This document shows, one piece after another, positions 20,402-27,516 of a stretch of DNA of 27,516 nt. The stretch's first letter is position 1; each line of letters opens with the position of its first letter. A model generated the notes under the pieces. It had not been told where the DNA came from, ran no database searches, and worked only from the letters and a program-made list of their open reading frames with translations. The translations under genes were made by a program, and so were the position numbers. Source of the DNA: Candolleomyces eurysporus (Eukaryota > Basidiomycota > Agaricomycetes > Agaricales > Psathyrellaceae); assembly GCA_027579435.1 (NCBI GenBank), contig JANBPK010001137.1, positions 1-27,516 on the forward strand, written 5' to 3'.

Positions 20402-20912
20402 CTAGCCAGTTCTTGGGCTAAACAGGGCGTAAGTTCCAGGCAAAGGAGTCGTATAAAGAACAGATAAGAACCTAAACCTTAGCCTGGAATCCGAGTCCTT
20501 TATCGGTTGTACCTCCCTCGCCAGCTTACTCTCAATATACCGCACTCCATGGCTTTTAACCCACGTCAGGGACTCCATGGTGACCCAGGTTTCGGGTTCA
20601 ATCTTGGCTCTGGCGGTACCGGCCGTGGTGGACCGCCTCCTTAACTCAATCATGTATACAGTCCTCGTACCACTCAGGGGCTCGGGCGCACCGCCTTCAA
20701 TTACGGCCACTGTTTGCTCTGCCAAATTCCACGCAATAATGACTCTCATTATATCGATGCTCCTACTTACGCTAGGCCTATAAGGAATGTCAGCATCAAG
20801 GCAGGATACTACCATTACCCCCTTTGGCGCCACCACGGCCGTGCTCGAGCTTATCACCTAATCGATCCAGCCTTTGAAGACGCTCATTCAACGTTAGATT
20901 GAATACGGACAT
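20402..20912 (-). other. Coding-like region, unrecognised
   Basis: Minus strand: ATG at 20912 gives MSVFNLTLNERLQRLDRLGD, a leucine-rich amphipathic start, then a Gly-rich end. The frame at 20857-20402 reads on for 151 codons with stretches such as ARAKIEPETWVTMESLTWVK and SKLAREVQPIKDSDSRLRF. Joining them needs an intron or frame change near 20840. The plus strand is also partly open (NYGHCLLCQIPRNNDSHYID), so strand is not certain. The flank 20161-20401 shows nothing. Confidence 0.3.
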
Positions 20913-21199
20913 TCGACCAGGCTTTCTCAAATAATCGCCGGAGATATGTGTCAGAAGATGTTGAAGCTTGCTGAAGGGTACTATACTATCGCGCTTGATA
21001 GCAAGAAGTAGAAACTGCTTGGAATTTTTCATTTTGGCCTGTGAGGTCGATGCGATAGAAGAATAATGGACATGAAACCTTTTCGTTACCTTACCCCGTG
21101 TACTTGTGCAGGCGCTGATGGACTGATAGGCATATATGACATTGATATTGATTTGGGAAGCCGTACACATGAAACAGGAAAACCAGCAAAAACGAAAGT

Positions 21200-21307
21200 A
21201 GCCCACCGCGAGGGTCGAACTCGCAGCCTTCAGATTCCATCCTGGGAGGACGATTGTTTCCCCCGCCTGTAAGAGTCTGACGCTCTATCCGATTGAGCTA
21301 GGCGGGC
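21200..21307 (-). tRNA. tRNA-Lys (anticodon CTT) with a 34-nt intron
   Basis: Acceptor GCCCGCC pairs with GGTGGGC (one G-U), D-arm GCTC...GAGC, anticodon stem TCAGA/TCTGA, loop CTCTTA+A, T-arm GCGAG-TTCGACC-CTCGC, discriminator T. Anticodon CTT is at plus-strand 21271-21273; the intron (21269-21236) sits after position 37, the canonical place, and is G/C-rich. The T-loop TTCGACC differs slightly from the usual TTCGAAC. It decodes AAG. It lies head to head with the cyclophilin gene, 288 bp apart. Confidence 0.95.
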
Positions 21308-21595
21308 GATGGAGGTGAAATAATACCTGGCATCTATCAGACATCTGATAGAGGCTCAACCGTAGCACCAGTCCATTCTCATTTCCCTCGCTTCACTTGC
21401 GAATCTGGCACAAACTGGCAGAAAATATTGCAGACGCGCGCTTGTTGACGATGGTTCCTTTCTGGTCGCCGGTTGATTGCCGGCGGACGGAGAAGCCGGA
21501 CAAAAGTAGTCGCGTCATCAGACGGGTGCTCCCACCAGACTTTCTCCAGCTCGACCTTCCTCCTCGTTCCGTCCAAACCACCACCCACAAAAGCC

Positions 21596-22676
21596 ATGGC
21601 ATTCTCGTCAGCATTCCGCCGATTCGCCTCGACCGCAGCCAGCGGCAAACCAAGCCTGTACATTTCCTCTTTTCTCGCTGTTCCGGTGACATACGTGGTG
21701 CTCAACGATGACTCTTTTTCTGCTGCTCTCAAACCTTCCTCCTTCCTCTCTGTATCTTCCAACGCTGCTGTGGACGGTTCTGGACCTCAAACTATGCACG
21801 CTTGGTCATGGCCCTGGTCGTCCTCCAACTCGACAACCGCGACGACCAACGCGACCGGAACTGCCAACGCTGTCGATGCTGCACGGGCGAATGGAAGCAG
21901 TAACAAAGTCTTCGTGCGTCTCTTGTTTTTCATCCCGATAAGAAGCATCTTTGACAAGCCAGTGACGTAGTTTGACGTTGCTATCAACTCGCAACCCAGT
22001 GGCCGCATCGTCTTCAAGCTCTATGACGAGACTGTCCCCAAGACAGCTCGCAACTTCCGAGAGTTGTGCACTGGCCAACATGGATTCGGATATGCTGGAA
22101 GCGGCTTCCACCGAATTATCCCCAGTGTGCGTCCAGCTCCCTTGTCTGCACCAATTGCCCTTCATTGACGTGTCGTGGTGCTTCGTCTTACAGTTCATGT
22201 TGCAAGGAGGCGATTTCACCCGACACAACGGGACCGGCGGAAAGTCTATCTACGGCGACAAGTTCCCAGGTGCGTCTTTTGCCACTCATTGAACCCAAGG
22301 AGGATTATTGACAAAGGCCATCCTACTTGGGAACAGATGAGAACTTCAAGCTGAAGCACGACCGCCCCGGTCTTCTCTCTATGGCCAACGCTGGGCCCAA
22401 CACTAACGGCTCCCAGTTCTTCATCACCACGGTTCCCTGCTCCTGGGTAGGTCACCTTCATCCCTAAACCCCACCATTCTCGCCTGTCCGTTTCTTTGGC
22501 ACCGATCGCTTGCTTACTCTTCTTCTTTTCAGTTGGACGGCAGGCACGTCGTCTTTGGTGAAGTCGTCGAAGGAATGGACGTCGTCAAGGCCGTCGAGGC
22601 TGTTGGCACCCAGAGCGGACGCCCCCAGCAGAAAGTTGTCATCACCAGCTCTGGTGTCCTCGACCAGGTCGACTAA
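21596..22676 (+). CDS. Cyclophilin-type peptidyl-prolyl cis-trans isomerase with long N-terminal extension
   Basis: Exons 21596-21913, 21971-22126, 22194-22269, 22337-22446, 22533-22676; phases agree and give 267 residues. The cyclophilin domain starts at about residue 104 (KVFFDVAIN) and is complete: FHRIIP with the catalytic Arg, [25 protein letters not shown], and [12 protein letters not shown] with the Trp that contacts cyclosporin A. The first 106 residues are unusual: [18 protein letters not shown] looks like a mitochondrial presequence, residues 20-37 ([18 protein letters not shown]) are hydrophobic, and 60-105 form a Ser/Thr/Asn/Ala-rich linker. A mitochondrial, perhaps membrane-tethered, folding catalyst is the best reading; secretion is the alternative because the linker has N-x-S/T sites. 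The start is the first ATG of the exon in an ACAAAAGCCATGG context. Confidence 0.95.
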
Positions 22677-23888
22677 AAGTCTAATACTTTTAGATGCTCG
22701 AAGTGCGTAGATGGAGCTTGAAACGGGCACTAGATGCTGATAGTCCATCGGTGTAGTACTTAACTAATTAATAGATCTTTTTCTTACCGAGACAAAGGCG
22801 CCTTTCCCTAAGCTTTTACGACGCCATCTCTGGCGGCATCAAGGGGCTTCTCCGTCGTTTTCGTTTTCTTGTCTAGATAAGTATGCCGCCCTCCATGCCT
22901 GACCAAGATCGAGGGTTTAGGTGCATCCCGGCGCTCGTTAAATAAGAGAGAACCTGCGACACTCAAGGTTGTAGCGACCATGAAGTATCTTGGCAAACAC
23001 GAGGCGACCTGTGAGTGAGTTTCCATTCCAGGAGAAGAGATTCGCCCAGCACGTTCACGAAGGACCCAGAAAAACAATGGGAGGAGGGCAGTGTGACGAA
23101 CTGTGAAGTATAGAATTTTCTCCATTCTTGTCGCCACATCTGCGAGGCCTTGCGTGCCGAGCGCCAGGGATGAGTCGGGCATATCGGTTTACTAGCCGGC
23201 GGGGTCAGTTGCCAGGAAAGCCGGTAAGTGCCTAACCCTTCTCCCAATGTCGCCAACTATGTACTCGCGGATCTGCGTGCAACCGGTGTTTGATACGGTT
23301 CTTTAGGAACAAGGCCGCTCGGCGGATCCGGAACTGAGACGGTGCGAGTGCATCCATCAGCAAGCTGTGCGAGCAAGTCGGCCTGACTTGCGACGGTACC
23401 TGCTAAACGTAAATGGGCGCAAGGCCTGGTCGACAAGTTTCAAGCCCAGGTCTGCATCTCTGGAGCCCATGCCTTCTCCGTTATTGGGTAGTTTGGGACG
23501 AAGAGAACGTACAGCATAGGGAGAAGGGAGGCGCTTCTTGACCCTTCTTTGTTGTTCAGGATAAACAATAAACTCTTGACCACGGGCTTCTTGGGGTTTC
23601 AGAAGGGGTGCAGGGATGTTGCCAGCCTATCAAACACAAGCGGAAACATTGAGTTGTCCTTTGAAAAATGCGGATCGGCTCGATCATAAGACAATCAAAA
23701 ACTGTTTTGATTGATGATACCGCCCTAGGTGACTTGTTCGGACTGTCATGACATCCAAGGCACGCAGACATTTAATCTCCTCCGATTGTTGGCACTATGT
23801 ATAATAAGGAGAGGACGTTTCAACCGTCGTGCAAAGCCCCTCATTCTTCCTTCTGCGCTCAACGCAGCGAGCGCTAGTCCCTCTCAAG
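22677..23888. other. Mostly gene-free stretch with one possible minus-strand ORF
   Basis: From 23182 to 22808 the minus strand is open for 124 codons (MPDSSLALGTQGLADVATRM..., a hydrophobic patch HTALLPLFFWVL, then a Lys-rich tail). It could be a small membrane protein convergent with the cyclophilin gene, but I recognise no family and no splice or promoter signal decides it. 23260-23888 shows nothing I can support beyond being upstream of the next gene. Confidence 0.3.
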
Positions 23889-25530
23889 ATGAATATCGAC
23901 CGCGATTATGCCCTGGAGGACCAAATCAGCACTCGGTTGACAGCCAATGTTTGTAATTTTGCTGTTTATTCATGTTCCGGAGCTCATTATCATCATAGTA
24001 TGTGATGCGTACGTCGGCCATCAACTTCACCAAAGTTTGAGTTAAACTCAGCGCAAGCCGCCGGGTCGCAGTCGCTGGAGGTGTCGCGTTTGTCAGTTTG
24101 TTGGTTCGGTGCTTCCAACAAGTGAGTAACTGACGTCGGGTACCGCGCGCAGATTTACTACGCCATTTTGACGTTGGGTGAAGAGGTATGACGTCGGTTC
24201 TCTGCAACCACCAGCGGACAACAGCGCTAATGCGCCCACCATCGTGTGTCATACTGTAGGTCGCAGAAGTCTGGCCTCGGAGTCGAATAATTGGACCGGC
24301 CCTCTTCCTCATAACGAGACATTTAACCCTAGTTCAAATTGGACTCAAGATCATGGGTCAGTTACCTCCATTCTACAACAATCTTCCTGTAGCCTCCTGA
24401 CAGTTGAGATCAAGCTCATTTTCGTTTGGGCATTCAGCTCAGTGTTCCGGCAAGTAAGGCTCCGTTTACGACCCGATTTCTGTCTCAACGATGCTTTTAA
24501 CATCCAGGCATGCAACATCCTGAACAAACTGCTTATAGGTGACGCGCTTCCTTTTGTATATCTGTTCAAGCTTCTCATAGCTCTAGTCTCAAGTTATCCA
24601 CTATGTGACGGTCACCACGGCTGCAGGCATCTGGACACTATGTCTATACGCGCTGCTAGAAACCAGAAAGCGGTATCTGGTTGTGCTGTTGTGCTTGTTT
24701 GCAGTAAGCACCACCGTTTTAATCATACTTCAAGGAAAAATGACGTATCTTGAAAAGTAGGGCTTCAACGTGCCAGCACTTGTGTTACTCATATTGAGCA
24801 ACCAACAAGGTATGAGAATCCACGTTTTCTCCTCTCGTGCTCTCGCTGAAGCTTGAGCATAATCTGATGGTTAAGCTATCCCGCCTGAACCAGCCCTCGC
24901 TGAATATGGGTACCCGTGCAATTTCGATGACGGGAACTTGATTTATCGGTTTACTGTCTGGTGTCTTGCGTCTGGAGCAATGGGAAGTGAGTAGCTTCCC
25001 ATACCAGCTTCACGTTATCCGTCTGATCTCAATTTATGTTCTAAGTGATCATCGTCCTCGGAGCGTTTGCTATTATAACTCGCTATCGCCGACAGAGTAA
25101 TTCGTTTATCACAGTCATCAGGCGTGACGGGGGGATATACTACATCGTCACATTTGGTACGTCTTTGTATCAAAGTCACCTTCCTCAGACAACACCCTGA
25201 CGTATGCTTCACAGTGCTTTGGGTTAGCGATGCGATCTTGTTAATTCCTGGAATCCCGGTAAGTGTTGACGCCCATCGATTCACAAGATAAACAGTATCC
25301 CACTAACCCTGTAAAAAGATCCAAGATAGGTTCGGAATCGTATGGATGTACGTCTACTTTTCGTTGAGCAAACAGGAAAGAGACACTGACACACTGCTAG
25401 GCTCTTATCGCTCGCCACTCCAATAGCAGCAAACGAGCTACTTCTCAGGGTCGGAAGAGCAAACGAACAAAGGGCCAACTGGATATCAAGCATTCTTTTC
25501 ATAAGCGTAGCGGAGGGAGGTAATGTGTAG
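23889..25530 (+). CDS. DUF6533-type multi-pass membrane protein, second copy
   Basis: Paralogue of the minus-strand gene at 10454-12150. Helix 1 ends VAVAGGVAF before a GT donor (24092); exon 24153-24185 is IYYAILTLGEE; exon 24260-24356 is VAEVWPRSRIIGPALFLI and on. Then GIWTLCLYALLETRKRYLVV (near 24630-24700), a conserved extracellular-loop piece AEYGYPCNFDDG, LGAFAIITRYRR, FITVIRRDGGIYYIV, AILLIPGIP, the 29-nt exon 25319-25347 (IQDRFGIVW), and a last exon 25401-25530 ending RANWISSILF...GGNV and TAG. About seven helices; predicted membrane protein of unknown function. The ATG at 23889 (MNIDRDYALEDQIS) is the likely start but the first intron cannot be placed in phase. Exon limits at 24380-24600 are also uncertain. 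Confidence 0.75.
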
Positions 25531-26101
25531 CAAAGGGAGAGCAGAATGAGTCAGGATACAAATAGAGTACATATATCATGGTGTCCAGAACACTACCGTG
25601 ATTATCATCGGCCTTTCCTGTGTCGGGTCGCCCCACCGCCTCCTGGGTTGAGAATCGGTACCGGATGGTGTGAAAGTAGCTCAGATTGTACCTGTGGTCT
25701 CGTGTCCACGATCCTCAATCAGGATTGAGATCGATGAAATGCGGAGGTAAAGAGTTTTGTCATCAGGGGATCTGCACGTATCTATCCCCAGACTCATTGT
25801 CAGTTAGAGAAGTCAGAAAGCACTGATAAGACATGCCTACTTATAAAAATCCAGGTACTCTTGACTTACCCAAGTTCCATTCACTGAGGGAAGGGGAAAT
25901 AAGTCGTTGCCGTGCCATATGTAAGTATGAGTCAGCCCTTATCCAAGTTACCCCATTTGCGGCAAAAGTAACATATTTATTCATGAATTAAAACGAATAT
26001 TTGGTACTTATTAAGCCGTAGCAGTGGGCACAGCCGTATGGACAAATGATACATCAGGCGCAGTTGGCGGTGCTTTATCGCCACGCCGGGGTACTGAAGG
26101 C
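25531..26101. other. Intergenic, no gene seen
   Basis: The 3' flank of the plus-strand DUF6533 gene meets the 3' flank of the minus-strand gene ending at 26102. AT-rich toward 25970-26010. Open frames here are short and not protein-like. Confidence 0.5.
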
Positions 26102-27135
26102 TCAGCGCTCAGCTTTCGGGGCATCGAACATCACATCACGGATGACCTCCTCGCTGTAGCTACTGTCTTCCAAAAGAGGAACCGTGCTCACCCGAGCGTA
26201 GCGCCCGTCGTAAGACTTTTCAGGATCCTTCTTCACCACACAGGCCTTTGCAGAGTTAATAATTGTCCTCCATCGCTCGTCGGCGAGGGAATCAATTGTC
26301 TTGGCGAATACTGTAGCACGCTCGACTCGCTTTCGGTACTCCTGGCCGTTGCGTGTTGTGATTCGATCATAATCGACCTAGTTTTAATCAGAGAAATGAC
26401 CATTCTTGTCGTTCCGAGGAGGGACAACAGCCTTGCCGCTCCACGTACTCCAGCGCTCGGTTGATCTGGCTGGCTGCAACGAGTGAATGCACATGGACGG
26501 ATGTTACGAAGAATACTCACAGTATAAATAGTCATCATCAGGGCACCACGAAATTGCTTCGATGGGACGAGTACATTCTCAGGTATATCCCCAATGATGC
26601 GAAGATGCTCTGAAAAAACTTGAAGTACCATAGGGCCAAGAAACAGTCCACCCTAGCCAAAGAATCACATCAACATGAAAGCAGAGAGCGACAGCAAAGC
26701 GAAAAAACCCAGATTGATTTGGATCTTCGCCCTTCCATTCAATGCGCGCCAGAGGAATGGACGGCTTTGACTACTTCGATCGCGAGGTTCCGTCCAAGTA
26801 TATGCTCGACCTATCCCTTGCGCTCAGTGGGGGTATCAGTGAGTTCTCGACTCCTATTCTTTGCTCACAGCATCAACGGCAGCTTGAGCGAATCTTCCAT
26901 TCCGTGGCAATGACTTGACTCCGTGTCTGTTGAAACGATTAGTAGGACGAGGGATCTTGAATATCTCTGTAGCGTCATTCATGGGTTCAATCTTTGCGAT
27001 CGACTAGGAGATTGAACACGAGTCAGTAGAGTAATCAAGAGGCAACAATTGAGTACCTTAAACTTGTAGCTTGACATCGTGAGCGTCGATGCTCACCCTC
27101 CTCTTCACACCCGCCCTCTTGCTGAGCTGGTCCAT
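26102..27135 (-). CDS. Multi-exon gene of unknown function
   Basis: ATG at 27135 opens MDQLSKRAGVKRRVSIDAHD (exon 27135-27064, donor GTTTAA). Exon 27003-26869 follows in phase (SIAKIEPMNDATEIFKIPRP, ending AQAAVDA at a GTGAGC donor), then about 26770-26709 (SKPSIPLARIEWKGEDPNQ), about 26656-26521 (HLRIIGDIPENVLVPSKQFR), 26473-26401, and a last exon 26377-26102 (VDYDRITTRNGQEYRKRVER to DAPKAER and TGA). The chain of clean frames and splice sites makes a real gene likely. There is no membrane segment, signal peptide or motif I know; the C-terminus is charged. To keep frame, one junction needs a 23-nt intron (26400-26378, with CTGAT and AG) and another a 19-nt one, so two boundaries are doubtful or the gene is damaged. 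It ends convergently with the DUF6533 gene. Confidence 0.6.
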
Positions 27136-27516
27136 CGTCACCCTCGAAGTCGGTGGCTGGTATTTATGATGAGTTCCAACCGGAGCTTGCACCTGACTTC
27201 AACTCGCAGCTAGATAGGGAGCTGCAAGAGTTCGCGCCAAGGCTTCGTATGCAAGCGCTCAGGTTCTCACACCGACCTCCCGACTTCTTTCTTCATTCAT
27301 CTCGTTGACGATCCTACGACAGCTTTCACTCTTACATACGTTGGCACGGGAACTCGTGTGTATCTAGTCCTCGACTATATAATAGATTCTTTGTCTCTTC
27401 CGCTTTTCCCGTCCCCTCGCTCTCGCCTCGCCTCCTTCGGTTCTCCACCCTCGAGCTCGCCGCTTTCGCACCCACCCTCCCTTCACCCTAGTACCCCCTT
27501 TGTGTTGTTGTTGGCT
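27136..27516 (+). promoter_or_regulatory. Promoter and 5' leader of a gene beyond the right edge
   Basis: TATATAAT at 27376-27383 is followed by a strongly pyrimidine-rich tract (27386-27510: repeats of CTCGC, CCTCC and CTTC), the usual build of well-expressed fungal promoters with CT-rich transcription start regions. There is no ATG after the TATA box before the window ends, so the start codon lies outside. The left part also serves as the upstream region of the minus-strand gene starting at 27135. Confidence 0.6.

Noticed and set aside
26024..26464. 146-codon plus-strand open frame.
   Set aside because: It is antisense to the last exons of the minus-strand gene, whose frames and splice sites are more convincing.

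Overview
The window reads as nuclear DNA of a mushroom-type basidiomycete (Agaricomycetes). Genes are cut by many short introns (mostly about 45-70 nt, GT...AG with CTRAY-like branch sites). Two genes encode the seven-helix membrane proteins Pfam calls DUF6533, and two wrecks belong to a basidiomycete kinase-like family; both families are typical of this group. The firm housekeeping genes are the 3' end of farnesyl diphosphate synthase (1-342), a tRNA-Lys(CTT) with a 34-nt intron (21200-21307) and a five-exon cyclophilin (21596-22676). The rest is accessory, duplicated or decayed DNA. Twelve single Ns are scattered through the assembly, several next to homopolymers.

Layout. 1-342: ERG20 end. 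606-5588: an imperfect tandem duplication (copy A 606-3392, copy B 3458-5588) carrying a minus-strand gene of an unknown helical protein family. Copy A is a 5'-truncated pseudogene with a 414-bp TA-flanked MITE in it; copy B keeps all exons (4437-6082) but has lost one splice-acceptor G. A divergent, distantly related gene lies at 6905-7873, across an 822-bp shared upstream region. 8.1-10.3 kb: weakly supported coding stretches and a kinase-like gene wreck. 10454-12150: DUF6533 gene on the minus strand. 12.7-13.4 kb: second kinase-like wreck. 14.77-16.49 kb: a decayed 3-ketoacyl-CoA thiolase that has lost three catalytic residues.

17.47-20.16 kb is the most unusual part. It is an array of tRNA-like modules with near-constant 5' halves (pol III A box) and 3' halves (B box, T-stem, acceptor strand). 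In most of them the anticodon arm is replaced by about 95-130 nt of poorly conserved DNA, whose ends can pair in some units. T-runs or a small hairpin follow. Most units are on the minus strand, spaced about 140-280 bp; one 85-nt compact unit is on the plus strand.

20.2-27.5 kb: a poorly understood stretch, tRNA-Lys head to head with cyclophilin, a second DUF6533 gene on the plus strand (23889-25530) with the same internal exon lengths as the first, an unrecognised minus-strand multi-exon gene (26102-27135), and finally a TATA-containing, pyrimidine-rich promoter for a gene beyond the right edge. No operon logic is expected. The genes do not form an evident pathway; ERG20 and the dead thiolase are both lipid-metabolism genes but there is no sign they are linked in function.
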